From Crocosphaera sp. (GTDB lineage: Bacteria; Cyanobacteriota; Cyanobacteriia; Cyanobacteriales; Microcystaceae), in assembly GCF_030064895.1 (NCBI RefSeq), contig NZ_JASJEB010000005.1:31078-95077 (forward strand): a stretch of 64,000 nt of DNA, written 5' to 3'. A program made the translations under genes and the position numbers. The notes below the pieces were generated by a model. It did not search any database, had not been told where the DNA came from, and saw only the letters and a program-made list of their open reading frames with translations. This document shows, in pieces, positions 25,032 to 34,541 of this stretch. Within the stretch, counting starts at the first letter, position 1. Each line of letters opens with the position of its first letter.

Positions 25032-28000
25032 ATGGCTCTTGAATCATCTGTCGATGGGTTAGCGGTGGGGACTTCTTTCTATCACCTCAAGGGGGGAAGT
25101 TTGCCTGCTGATGCGCCAAGCTACGTAGAACGGCAGGCTGATAGAGAGCTATATAAGCGTCTCAAAACAGGGGAATGCTGTTATATATTTAACTCGCGGC
25201 AGATGGGTAAATCTAGCTTGCGAGTCCACGTAATTCAGGAGCTACAGCAGGATGGGGTTTTTTGTGTCACTATCGATCCACAAACGATTGGTACGCAAAT
25301 AGAGCAATCCCAGTGGTATGGCAGTATTATCTATAGCCTTGTGCAAAGTTTTGGTTTAGAAGATCGCTTCGATTTAGAAACTTGGTTGGAAGAACGAGAA
25401 CGAGTTAAACTTTCACCTGTGCGCTGCTTAAATGATTTTATTTCTCAGGTTTTATTAACAGAAATTTCTCAGCCTATTGTCATCTTTGTCGAAGAAATTG
25501 ATAGGCTGCGAAGCCTTAATTTTGAAGTTGATGATTTTTTCCTACTAATTCGTTCCTTCTATGAAAATCGCGCCCACGATTCAAAATTCAAGCGGCTATC
25601 TTTCGCCTTGATTGGCGTTACTACACCAAGAGATCTGATTAGCGCACACAATCATTCTGTCTTTAATATTGGCGTGGCGATCGAGATGAGCGGTTTTCGC
25701 TTAGAAGAGGTAAAAGATTTACACATTGGCTTAGTCGGAAAAGTTAACAAGCCCCAATTTGTTTTGGCTGAAGTTCTGAAATGGACAGGCGGACAACCTT
25801 TTTTAACGCAAAAATTGCTCGGTTTAGTGCTTCAAGCAGCAGAAGCAAAGAATCCAGATTTATCTGAAGCAGATATTGCAGCAGGGATCGAACAAATTGT
25901 TCAAAACGGTATTATTAATAATTGGGAAGATCAGGATGTACCGGAGCACCTCAAAACCTTACAAGATCGTGTATTTCACAGCGACGAACGGCTGCGGGGA
26001 CGGTTGCTGGGGATGTACCAACAGATTTTAGCTAGTGGCAGCATTGAGGCTGATGAGAGTTACGAGCAACTGCAATTGCGGCTGACGGGTTTGGTGGTGC
26101 AGAGAGAAGGCAAGCTACAGGTTTACAATCCGATTTATGCAGCAGTCTTTAACCAGCAGTGGGTAGTTCGCGCCTTGGCAGATTTGCGCCCTCGTTTTTA
26201 TGCGGAGGCGTTTCGGGCTTGGCAGGAGGCGCAAGAGAAGCAGAAAGAGTCGTTTTTGTTGCGGGGGCAAGCACTTGAGGATGCGGCAGCTTGGGCTAAG
26301 GGAAAGCGGCTGAGTACAGAAGATGATCATTTTTTGGATGCTAGTCAGGAACTAGAAAAACAGGACATTCAAAAAAAGTTAGCAGCGGAAGCACAAGCCA
26401 ATGAGATTTTGACAGCGGCACGAAAACAGGCAGAAGCGGAATTGGAAAAGAAGAATCAGAAATTGGCAGAAATCCAGGAGGCACAACAACAGGCAGAAGA
26501 GGAATTGGAAAGGATGAATCAGGCATTAGTGAAAAACAAAGCGGAATCCGCCAAAATTATCAAAAAAGCGAATCGGCGCAATAGGTTTAGTTTGTTAGGA
26601 GCCGTAGGAGCCATTGCGATTGCCTCTGTTGCTGTACCAATTTCCCTCATGGCAGTAAACCGTCTCAAAATAGTGCAGCAGAATCTCACAACAGCCCAAG
26701 AGGAAACAGCACGGTTAGAGAAGGACAAATCACAACTCGTTAAGGATAAGAGCGAACTAGAGATCAGTTTTCAAAAAACGCTGGAAAAGGAAAAAAATGC
26801 CAAAGCAAAGGCAAAAGAAGCTCATAACAGAGCCAGGGAAGCCAATCAAAAATTTAATGAAGCCCAGGCAAAATTGACAACAGCCAATCAAAAAGTGCAA
26901 CAAGCAGAAGCTGATTTAAAAATTTCTCAAGAAAACTTGAGAGATACAAGACAAGATAGACAAAAAGCTCTTAAACAGTTAAACTTAGCCAAAGAAAATT
27001 TAGACAAAGCCAAATATGAGCAAACCCAGGTAGAAAATCGGTTAAAGTTAGCTCAAGATGGATTAAAACAGGCTTTAGTCGCCCAAAGACAAGCCCAAGA
27101 AGTAACGAAACTAGAAAGAGATGTGTTGACTTCAGTGCAACAGTTTGAAGCTGGCAAAGAAATAAGTGCTTTACTGTTAGCCATGAATACTGGACAAAAA
27201 TTGAATACATTAGTGCAAGAGAATACTTCTTTGAGAGATTATCCGACAGTTAGTCCTATCTCAGCCCTCCAGATGATCCTTAACAGGATTTACCAACAAA
27301 ATCAATTTATGATTGAAAGTGATATCAAACAACTTAATCAAGTAATTTTCAGTCCAGACGCAAAGCAACTGGCTACGGCAGGAGATGACGGCATAATCCG
27401 CCTTTTTGATTTGTTCGGAAAGCCATTGTATACATCAGAGAAACGTCCAACTGGAATCAATAGTCTCAGTTTTAGTCTTGATGGAAAGTATATTGCTAGT
27501 GGTGACAAGAATGGTCAACTGTGCCTCTGGGAATTGTCTCAAGACAAATTAGTCCTGAGAGAATGTCAAGAAGCGCATCAAGGTTGGATCAATAGTGTTA
27601 ATTTTAATCAAGAATATCTGGCTACAGGAGGCAAAGATGGAATCGTTCGCCTCTGGAATTTGAAGAGCGAGAAAATTCGAGAATGGTCAACCAATCAAAG
27701 TGAAGTTGAGACTGTCCATTTTAGTCCAGATGGCAAGCATATTGCTACTGGAGGAAATGACGGCAAAATAAGCTTCTGGAAATTATCAGGAGAGAAAATT
27801 CGAGAATGGAAAGGACATGAAGGTCGAGTTAGAAGTATTGATATTACCGTTCAAGAAGGCCAACAATATTTGGTTAGTGTCGGCAATGATGGCATGATTC
27901 GTCTTTGGAACTTATCAGAAGAGAAGATTCCTGATAATGAATGGCGAGCACATAAAAGTCAGATTAAGAGCGTCAGTTTTAGTCCTGACGGCAAAATTCT

Positions 28001-29183
28001 AGCGACTGTAGGACAAGATGGCATCCTAAAGTTATGGGATCGTTTAGGACGACAGTTAGCTCAATTAAAGGCAGACATGACAGGCAGCAATAGTGTTAGC
28101 TTCAATCCCACTCCAGAAGCGCAACGCCTAGCCTCAGTTGGAAATGATGGTACAATCCGTCTCTGGAATCTATCAAGGGAACTGATTGTTGAATTTAAAT
28201 CTGGTGACTTAGACGAAATCAGTAGTGTCAGGTTTGATTCAGAAGGAAGGTATATAGTTACAAAGGAAAAGAATGGCACAATCCGTCTAGGCAACTTATC
28301 TAATTATCAGTTGCAACCTTTTGTCGAGCAACAAAGTAGAGCAGCATTTCGTTCCCAAAAACAAGGTTTAGTAACTTTTGGGACAGATGGACAAGTTCGG
28401 TTATGGGATTTATCTCGAAACTTAACCAGTGCACCAATAGCTCATCGTGATGCGATGAGTCTAAATTTCACTCCCAACGGAGAATATCTAATAATTCTTA
28501 CATTAAATAATCTATTTCAAGTTTGGGACTTAGAAGAGAAAACATTAATTACAGAATTGCCAGGATACCCACCTCAAGATATTGCCAGTATCGATTCCGA
28601 TTCGGAAGGACTTACAATAGCAGTAGCAAGAAAAGATGGAAACATTGAAATTCTAAGTCTTTCAGGTCAAAAATTAGCTCAGTGGGATAGCCATCAAGGA
28701 GAAATTACCAGCATCAGTTTTGATTCTAAGGGAGAACGCTTGGCGACGGCGGGAAAAGATGGGAGCATCCGACTTTGGAGTCGTTCTGGTCAGGAATTAG
28801 GCCAATTAGAAGGCCATCAGGGTCAAGTTAACAGCCTTAGTTTTAGTCCAAATGGACAGCGACTGGCAACGGCCGGAGAAGATGGCAGGGTCAGACTTTG
28901 GGTGGTGCCGTCAGGTCAGCAACTCGCTCAACTTGATGTTTTACAAGGTTTTGATAATGCTGAAATTGAAAGTGTCAATTTTAGTCCTAATGGAAAGCTG
29001 CTAGCAGTTGCCTTTAATGTCCAAGAAAAAGCCCTACCACCTGAAGGGAAAGTATTAGTGTGGCATACTGAGGAATTGAGGGATTTATTAGCCCGTGGCT
29101 GTCACTGGCTCTCATACTACTTAGTCCGCTATCCTGATAGTCAAAACCTCTGTCCGAAGGAAGCTCAACTTAAAGGTTGGTAA
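25032..29183 (+). CDS. AAA_35 - coiled coil - transmembrane - WD40 repeat protein
   Basis: A 1383-aa protein. Residues 15-380 form an AAA_35 domain: Walker-A-like [12 protein letters not shown] near residue 55, [11 protein letters not shown] as the Walker B strand, and [11 protein letters not shown] near residue 250. Residues about 430-515 and 545-710 are long charged coiled coils, split by one membrane helix (about 520-545, [20 protein letters not shown]). From about residue 755 to 1345 there are some thirteen WD40 repeats with motifs such as [11 protein letters not shown] and SFSPDGK, enough for two propellers. Coupled to the TIR gene by a four-base gap. The WD40 part probably senses a ligand or partner and the ATPase switches state, as in STAND proteins. 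The target is unknown. Confidence 0.85.
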   Translation: MALESSVDGLAVGTSFYHLKGGSLPADAPSYVERQADRELYKRLKTGECCYIFNSRQMGKSSLRVHVIQELQQDGVFCVTIDPQTIGTQIEQSQWYGSIIYSLVQSFGLEDRFDLETWLEERERVKLSPVRCLNDFISQVLLTEISQPIVIFVEEIDRLRSLNFEVDDFFLLIRSFYENRAHDSKFKRLSFALIGVTTPRDLISAHNHSVFNIGVAIEMSGFRLEEVKDLHIGLVGKVNKPQFVLAEVLKWTGGQPFLTQKLLGLVLQAAEAKNPDLSEADIAAGIEQIVQNGIINNWEDQDVPEHLKTLQDRVFHSDERLRGRLLGMYQQILASGSIEADESYEQLQLRLTGLVVQREGKLQVYNPIYAAVFNQQWVVRALADLRPRFYAEAFRAWQEAQEKQKESFLLRGQALEDAAAWAKGKRLSTEDDHFLDASQELEKQDIQKKLAAEAQANEILTAARKQAEAELEKKNQKLAEIQEAQQQAEEELERMNQALVKNKAESAKIIKKANRRNRFSLLGAVGAIAIASVAVPISLMAVNRLKIVQQNLTTAQEETARLEKDKSQLVKDKSELEISFQKTLEKEKNAKAKAKEAHNRAREANQKFNEAQAKLTTANQKVQQAEADLKISQENLRDTRQDRQKALKQLNLAKENLDKAKYEQTQVENRLKLAQDGLKQALVAQRQAQEVTKLERDVLTSVQQFEAGKEISALLLAMNTGQKLNTLVQENTSLRDYPTVSPISALQMILNRIYQQNQFMIESDIKQLNQVIFSPDAKQLATAGDDGIIRLFDLFGKPLYTSEKRPTGINSLSFSLDGKYIASGDKNGQLCLWELSQDKLVLRECQEAHQGWINSVNFNQEYLATGGKDGIVRLWNLKSEKIREWSTNQSEVETVHFSPDGKHIATGGNDGKISFWKLSGEKIREWKGHEGRVRSIDITVQEGQQYLVSVGNDGMIRLWNLSEEKIPDNEWRAHKSQIKSVSFSPDGKILATVGQDGILKLWDRLGRQLAQLKADMTGSNSVSFNPTPEAQRLASVGNDGTIRLWNLSRELIVEFKSGDLDEISSVRFDSEGRYIVTKEKNGTIRLGNLSNYQLQPFVEQQSRAAFRSQKQGLVTFGTDGQVRLWDLSRNLTSAPIAHRDAMSLNFTPNGEYLIILTLNNLFQVWDLEEKTLITELPGYPPQDIASIDSDSEGLTIAVARKDGNIEILSLSGQKLAQWDSHQGEITSISFDSKGERLATAGKDGSIRLWSRSGQELGQLEGHQGQVNSLSFSPNGQRLATAGEDGRVRLWVVPSGQQLAQLDVLQGFDNAEIESVNFSPNGKLLAVAFNVQEKALPPEGKVLVWHTEELRDLLARGCHWLSYYLVRYPDSQNLCPKEAQLKGW

Positions 29184-29265
29184 TAATTCAAACCCTATAT
29201 CCTGGTTTATTGTAGATTTTAATCTTTCGTCAAAATTTAAATTGAAAACAAAGGAGTTAGTAAAA

Positions 29266-31779
29266 ATGGCAATTTTTTGGAGAAAACTACTTATACCTAA
29301 TCAAAAATATACCTGGTCTTTACTCTTAGGAATTATGGTTTTCCTCACCTCAGCGGATACATACCGCCAAGGGATTTCCCAAGATATTCCTAATCCAGAA
29401 GAAGCCTCTCAGAAGGCAGAAAAATTTAGTCCCGAACAGCTAACCTCTGTCGAAATTGATGAAAAACTACGAGATCGTTTACGCTTTGATCCGAGATGGC
29501 AGCCAATCTTACTGGCTGTCCGAGACGATATCGATACTCTTAAATGGACTAAGACAAAAGTAGACAATCTAAAAAATCCTATCTGGAAGCGTTACGGCGC
29601 AAAAGTCTATCCCCTATTAGACTACTACACTCGCTTTGGAGATCCCCTACGTCAAAAGTATGGTCTTGCTGGCATTCGTAGTTTAGGTAAACCTTATACT
29701 ACTCTCTGGCTGAGTAAGCAGTTACAACTCAACCGAATTATTTTAGCCGGAAGTTATCAAACGTGGAACTTTTCTGAAAAAGAATTGGCTTTTCTTGACT
29801 TTTTTCCAAGTAAAGAACTCTTAGAAAAGGAGTTTGGGCTAAATGAGCCAAAGATACGCCAGAAACTGATCAAAATAGCCAAAGAAAATTTGCAGCCTAA
29901 AACATATATTTACTACTATGAGCAGCTAAATCATAATTTTCTTATTGAATTTTTAGGATATAATTACAACCAAACATCGGCTGATTCATCATTTGATCCT
30001 AATTCTGAACCGGCCCTAAAAAAATGGGATCAATATGAAAGACTAACAGCTTTGGGTAACAACCAAATTCAAGAGATACTGAGTTATTACCGGAACTTGT
30101 CAAAGAACAGTCAGGAAGCTCTTCTAGCTTCCCGTTTGGGAGAGATTAAAGCCGGCGAAATTCATCAAGCGGGTAAAACTTTATTGCAAAATCTTGCCAA
30201 TGACCAGACTTCCCCCTATCGACTTTGGTCTATTGCTGAGTTAGATAGGCATGGCGACCCTCAAGGTTCGGCACTTCTTGAAAAAATCCTTAATGGAGAG
30301 CTTAAGGAACTTTATAGTTTGACTACCTTCGCCGGACATAGTTTTTTCATCCCTACAGAATTTCGCCCTCGTTTTGCTAACGATTTACCTGGCGCTCATG
30401 CCTATCTTTTATTGGTAGCAATGGCTCATAAATATCCTCAATCGAAGTTCATCAAAGGCTGCCGTGAATATGGAGATTTAACAGGATCATCCTACTTTGG
30501 TGGAGAGCCTCGCAGTAAGGAAATCCAGAAGCGTAACGCTTCCAAAACCCCCGCCGAAAAAGTTCAAGGTTGGCAACAATGGCTTAGTCTCTATGGAGAT
30601 CATCCAGGTGCTGATGATGCAACCTACCATCTTGCTAAAAGCTTACAGGAACAAAATGATAGCTTAGGAGCAATGCGCCAATGGCTGAAATTGATGACGC
30701 AACACCCTGGAGATTGGGATGTGTCTGACTATGCTTGGCCTTATGTACGAACTCTTTTGGATGTTGGATTGTCTATCGAACAGCTTGAAATTATTCTCGA
30801 AGAAAACCGTAATAAAGCTATTACTCCTCTACTTAAATATGCTTTAGCAGTTCGACAGGCACGGCTACACAACTACGCTCAGGCTTTACAGCTGTCTAAT
30901 GGATTGGATTTAACAAAAATGTCTACCGAAGTTTTGGGAAGCTATTACGAACCTGCTCGCCAATACTACCTCAGAGGTGATTTAGCTCAACTTCAGACAC
31001 AAATGCAGGCCATGTTGACAGAACAACGCCAACGGTGGCAACGATTACGTAATTGGCAACAAGAAAATACACCAGAATCTCGCTATCGTATAGCCTCCAA
31101 TTGGTCTAATTTCGGAGGTTGGAAGAATGGGTATCTTCCCTTCTGGGGTCAAAACCGCATTAACCACCTGCCGATCTTAGACTACGGTTGGTGTAGTGAA
31201 TATTGGGCTTGCGATTTGTATCAACGAGACGGGGATACAGTGAGATCTTTATACCAAAACGCTAGTCAAAACGCAGTAGCACTGTCTTTCTATGAAAAGA
31301 TTCTTGCCGATCCTCAAACACAACCTAAAATACGGGAAAAAACCCTTTACATGATTGCTTCTACTTTACTAACGCAGTGGGAGTGGCATCCCCCAGAAGA
31401 AACTCTAGCTATTCATCCTCTACCCGGGGTTTCAGGTGAGCCATCGGCTCAAAAAATTTGGCAAGCTGTTAACCTTCGTGAAGTTCAAAAACAAGCTTAT
31501 CAAAGCGATCCACCAGATTACGACTTGCTCCGCAAAGCCACAAAACAATGGGAGGAAGCTCAAGCACAAGCTCTCAAAGCCATCCCCCTAGACTATCAAG
31601 AGCGGATCGACCAAATCATTGCTCAACTAAAAAAGGAGTTTCCTCAAAGTTCCTACATTGATGACCTGCTATTTTCCAGTTACTTTCTGAGTCGAAAGCC
31701 TAGTTATCTTCAGGAAATTGTTAAAGAATATCCTAACGGAGATCGTGCTACCGATGCAGCTAAATTTTTGAAACAATAG
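29266..31779 (+). CDS. Secreted or anchored helical-repeat (TPR-like) protein, unknown function
   Basis: An 837-aa protein not recognised as a named family. The ATG at 29266 has an AAAGGAG site nine bases upstream; a TTG at 29242 would add eight residues. A hydrophobic N-terminus (WSLLLGIMVFLTSADTY, about residues 21-37) suggests a signal peptide or anchor, so the body is probably periplasmic. The rest is helical with TPR-like pieces such as GDHPGADDATYHLAKSLQEQ and LKKEFPQSSYIDDLLFSSYF near the C-terminus. It follows the WD40 gene by 82 bases with no clear terminator between, so it may belong to the same transcript. It could be the envelope partner of that protein; this is inference. Confidence 0.6.
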   Translation: MAIFWRKLLIPNQKYTWSLLLGIMVFLTSADTYRQGISQDIPNPEEASQKAEKFSPEQLTSVEIDEKLRDRLRFDPRWQPILLAVRDDIDTLKWTKTKVDNLKNPIWKRYGAKVYPLLDYYTRFGDPLRQKYGLAGIRSLGKPYTTLWLSKQLQLNRIILAGSYQTWNFSEKELAFLDFFPSKELLEKEFGLNEPKIRQKLIKIAKENLQPKTYIYYYEQLNHNFLIEFLGYNYNQTSADSSFDPNSEPALKKWDQYERLTALGNNQIQEILSYYRNLSKNSQEALLASRLGEIKAGEIHQAGKTLLQNLANDQTSPYRLWSIAELDRHGDPQGSALLEKILNGELKELYSLTTFAGHSFFIPTEFRPRFANDLPGAHAYLLLVAMAHKYPQSKFIKGCREYGDLTGSSYFGGEPRSKEIQKRNASKTPAEKVQGWQQWLSLYGDHPGADDATYHLAKSLQEQNDSLGAMRQWLKLMTQHPGDWDVSDYAWPYVRTLLDVGLSIEQLEIILEENRNKAITPLLKYALAVRQARLHNYAQALQLSNGLDLTKMSTEVLGSYYEPARQYYLRGDLAQLQTQMQAMLTEQRQRWQRLRNWQQENTPESRYRIASNWSNFGGWKNGYLPFWGQNRINHLPILDYGWCSEYWACDLYQRDGDTVRSLYQNASQNAVALSFYEKILADPQTQPKIREKTLYMIASTLLTQWEWHPPEETLAIHPLPGVSGEPSAQKIWQAVNLREVQKQAYQSDPPDYDLLRKATKQWEEAQAQALKAIPLDYQERIDQIIAQLKKEFPQSSYIDDLLFSSYFLSRKPSYLQEIVKEYPNGDRATDAAKFLKQ

Positions 31780-31811
31780 ATTTGAGAACCGGATTTAGTA
31801 TTATTAGTTCA

Positions 31812-31844
31812 CTGTTTACAGTTTTGGTAAAAATTACTATAATT
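31812..31844 (+). promoter_or_regulatory. Sigma70-type promoter of the NAD operon with a palindrome on the -35
   Basis: TTTACA (31816-31821) and TATAAT (31839-31844) are separated by exactly 17 bases, 26 bases before the pncB ATG. The -35 lies inside ACTGTTTACAGT (31812-31823), an inverted repeat of ACTGT and ACAGT around TT. A repressor bound there would block the promoter; the NrtR-like gene in the operon is the obvious candidate. Confidence 0.6.
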
Positions 31845-31870
31845 GAATTGGAAGACTAAAAATACTACCC

Positions 31871-33211
31871 ATGTTAACTTTCAATCCCAGTTTAACCCCA
31901 TCACTCCAAGAGAGTAGCTTACTGACAGACTTGTATCAGTTAACTATGGCTGCTTGTTATGCAGGGGAAGGTATTGCCGAAAAAAAAGCCAGTTTTGAGC
32001 TATTTGTGCGCAGTTTACCCGATAATTTTGGCTATCTGATCGCAATGGGACTGGCCCAAGGTTTACAGTATCTAGAAAATTTACGTTTTACAGCAGAACA
32101 GATCGATTATTTGCAAAGTACAGGCATTTTTGACCATGTAACCCCTGAGTTTTGGTCATTGTTGCAAAACCAAGGTTTTACGGGAGATGTTTGGGCTGTT
32201 CCCGAGGGAACCGCTATCTTTGCCAATGAACCGTTATTGCGAGTTGAGGCTCCTTTATGGCAAGGGCAAATAGTCGAAACCTACCTTTTAAATACCCTGA
32301 ACTATCAAACTTTAATCGCCACCAGAGCAGCGAGAATGCGCGATATAGCAGGAGAAAAGGCAATTTTGTTGGAATTTGGCACAAGACGTGCTTTTAGCCC
32401 TCAAGGGGCAATTTGGGCGGCTAGGGCAGCTTTAGCAGCCGGTTTTGATGCAACTTCTAATGTTTTGGCCGCCAAGGAACTGAAGCAGCAACCCAGTGGT
32501 ACTATGGCCCACGCTTTGGTGATGGCTATTAAAGGCTTATCTGGCAGCGAAGATGAGGCGTTTATGGCTTTTAATCGTCACTTTCCAGGTGCAACTTTAT
32601 TAATCGATACCTATGATACCGTAACTGCAGCGCAACGGTTAGCTGAAAATAGGGAAATAGAGGTTAAAGGGGTTCGTTTGGACTCTGGAGACTTGGGAAC
32701 CTTGTCCCAAAAAGTGCGATCGCTACTACCAAAGGTGAATATTTTTGCCAGTGGGGATATTGATGAATGGGAGTTGCAACGGTTGCGAGCAGAAAACGCT
32801 AGTATTGATGGGTATGGGGTGGGAACTCGTTTGGTGACGGGACAACCGGTTAATGGGGTCTATAAATTAGTAGAAATAGACAACATTCCCACCATGAAAC
32901 AATCTAGCCATAAAATGACTTATCCGGGGAGAAAACAGATATTTCGTCGCTATAATAACGGCATAATAAACAGCGATCTTTTGACCTTAGCTGAGGAGGT
33001 TATGGAATTAGGAGAAACACCCTTATTACAGTTAGTCATGAAAGAAGGTAAATTATTACAAGAAAATGAATCTTTAGACACTATTCGTCAACGGGTTCAA
33101 ACCTCTCTTAAAAGTTTACCGAAGGACACTCATAAGATAACGAAACCTAGTCCTATTCAAGCTAATATTTCTCAACAGTTAGAAACTTTACGTCAGTCTT
33201 TAATTGTTTAA
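31871..33211 (+). CDS. pncB: Nicotinate phosphoribosyltransferase PncB
   Basis: PncB couples nicotinate and PRPP to nicotinate mononucleotide, the entry of the Preiss-Handler NAD salvage route. The 446-aa protein begins with LLTDLYQLTMAACY, the family N-terminus, and has LEFGTRRAFSPQGAIWAARAAL (residues about 170-192) with the phosphoribosyl-binding region, GTMAHALVMA, LLIDTYDT and RLDSGDLGTLSQKVR. It is first in a tight operon: nadD-like follows after 17 bases. A strong promoter with an overlapping palindrome lies directly upstream. Confident. Confidence 0.95.
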   Translation: MLTFNPSLTPSLQESSLLTDLYQLTMAACYAGEGIAEKKASFELFVRSLPDNFGYLIAMGLAQGLQYLENLRFTAEQIDYLQSTGIFDHVTPEFWSLLQNQGFTGDVWAVPEGTAIFANEPLLRVEAPLWQGQIVETYLLNTLNYQTLIATRAARMRDIAGEKAILLEFGTRRAFSPQGAIWAARAALAAGFDATSNVLAAKELKQQPSGTMAHALVMAIKGLSGSEDEAFMAFNRHFPGATLLIDTYDTVTAAQRLAENREIEVKGVRLDSGDLGTLSQKVRSLLPKVNIFASGDIDEWELQRLRAENASIDGYGVGTRLVTGQPVNGVYKLVEIDNIPTMKQSSHKMTYPGRKQIFRRYNNGIINSDLLTLAEEVMELGETPLLQLVMKEGKLLQENESLDTIRQRVQTSLKSLPKDTHKITKPSPIQANISQQLETLRQSLIV

Positions 33212-33228
33212 CTTTAGGATAAAATTGT

Positions 33229-33795
33229 ATGACAAGAATTGCTCTCTTTGGAACCAGTGCCGATCCCCCAACTGCGGGACATCAATCGATTATTCAATGG
33301 TTATCCAATCATTTTGATTATGTAGGAATTTGGGCTGCTGATAACCCTTATAAGGATCATCAAACTTCTTTGGATCATCGTCTGGCGATGTTGAAGCTAT
33401 TAATTGATAATATTGATTCTCGGAGAGATAATATTTATCTTTCTAAAAGTTTAAGTAATCGTCGCAGTTTAATTAGTGTTAGCAAAGCTAAGGAAATATG
33501 GGGAGAAGATGCAGAATATTTTTTAGTTATTGGTTCTGATTTAGTTAAACAAATTCGTCAATGGTATCGGATTGATGAATTATTGCGAGAAGTTTCCCTT
33601 TTAATTGTTCCTCGTCCTGGTTATGCTATCAATGAATCTGATTTAAAAGCGTTAGAAGATATAGGAGGAAAATATAAAATTGCTGAGTTAAATGCACCGG
33701 CAGTTTCTTCTACTGCTTACCGACAACATGGTAACGAAAATGTCTTAATTCAATCGGTTCAAGATTATATTCATCAGGAAAAATTATACGCATGA
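33229..33795 (+). CDS. nadD: Nicotinate-nucleotide adenylyltransferase (NadD-like)
   Basis: Converts nicotinate mononucleotide and ATP to deamido-NAD. The 188-aa protein has the nucleotidyltransferase motif at residues 5-18, ALFGTSADPPTAGHQS, where TAGH takes the place of the usual HxGH; the second His is kept but the first is Thr, which is unusual. SSTAYRQHGN near residue 160 corresponds to the ISSTxIR motif, again with the Ile-Arg altered to Tyr-Arg. Position between pncB and nadE supports the assignment. It overlaps the next gene by four bases (ATGA). A second nadD elsewhere in the genome cannot be excluded. Confidence 0.85.
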   Translation: MTRIALFGTSADPPTAGHQSIIQWLSNHFDYVGIWAADNPYKDHQTSLDHRLAMLKLLIDNIDSRRDNIYLSKSLSNRRSLISVSKAKEIWGEDAEYFLVIGSDLVKQIRQWYRIDELLREVSLLIVPRPGYAINESDLKALEDIGGKYKIAELNAPAVSSTAYRQHGNENVLIQSVQDYIHQEKLYA

Positions 33796-34511
33796 ATTCA
33801 AGCAATAATAAGTTAAGTTTAGAGGATTTTAAAGTAGGAGTTGATAATGTAATTTTTTCTATCGATTCTTCAAAAAATAGACTCTTAGTTTTATTGGTTA
33901 AACGCTCAGATAAACCTTATATTAATCAATGGTGTTTACCAGGGACTTTAGTGAGAAAAGGAGAATCTTTAGAAGCAGCAGCTTATCGTATTTTATCGGA
34001 AAAAATAGAGACTAATAATTTATATTTAGAACAACTCTATACATTCGGAGGACCGGAACGAGATCCCAGAGAATCACCTGATAGTTATGGGGTTCGTTAT
34101 TTATCTGTTAGTTATTTTGCTTTAGTGCGTTTTGAGGAAGCAAAATTAATAACAAAGCAGCATAAAACTACTTGGTATATGATAGAAAAAGTTCCTCAAT
34201 TAGCTTTTGATCATAATCTTATTTTAGACTATGGTTATCAACGACTCAAAAGCAAATTAGAATACAGTCCTGTTGCTTTTGATGTGTTACCAGAGGTGTT
34301 TACTTTGAATGATTTATATCAATTTTATACCACTGTTTTAGGAGAAAATTTTGCCGATTATTCTAATTTCAGAACCCGTTTGCTTAAGTTAGGTTTTCTG
34401 ATAGATACTGAGAAAAAAGTTTCTAGAGGTGCAGGAAGACCAGCAACTTTATATCGTTTTGATTCTGAAGCATTTGCACCGTTGAAAGATAAACCTTTTG
34501 TTTTTATTTAA
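33792..34511 (+). CDS. NrtR-like regulator: degenerate Nudix domain plus winged helix
   Basis: A 239-aa protein of the NrtR group, which represses NAD genes and is released by ADP-ribose. The N-terminal Nudix domain (residues 10-145) shows LPGTLVRKGESLEAAAYRIL, but the catalytic REUxEE part of the Nudix box reads RILSEK, so hydrolase activity is probably lost, as in other NrtR regulators. The C-terminal domain (about 155-235) is winged-helix-like with FRTRLLKLGFLIDTEKK and GRPATLYRFD. It overlaps nadD by four bases and precedes nadE. Its likely operator is the palindrome at 31812. NrtR control of NAD genes is known in Synechocystis; here it is inferred. Confidence 0.82.
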   Translation: MNSSNNKLSLEDFKVGVDNVIFSIDSSKNRLLVLLVKRSDKPYINQWCLPGTLVRKGESLEAAAYRILSEKIETNNLYLEQLYTFGGPERDPRESPDSYGVRYLSVSYFALVRFEEAKLITKQHKTTWYMIEKVPQLAFDHNLILDYGYQRLKSKLEYSPVAFDVLPEVFTLNDLYQFYTTVLGENFADYSNFRTRLLKLGFLIDTEKKVSRGAGRPATLYRFDSEAFAPLKDKPFVFI

Positions 34512-34541
34512 CCCTTAAAATTACCAAAAATCACTACTATT

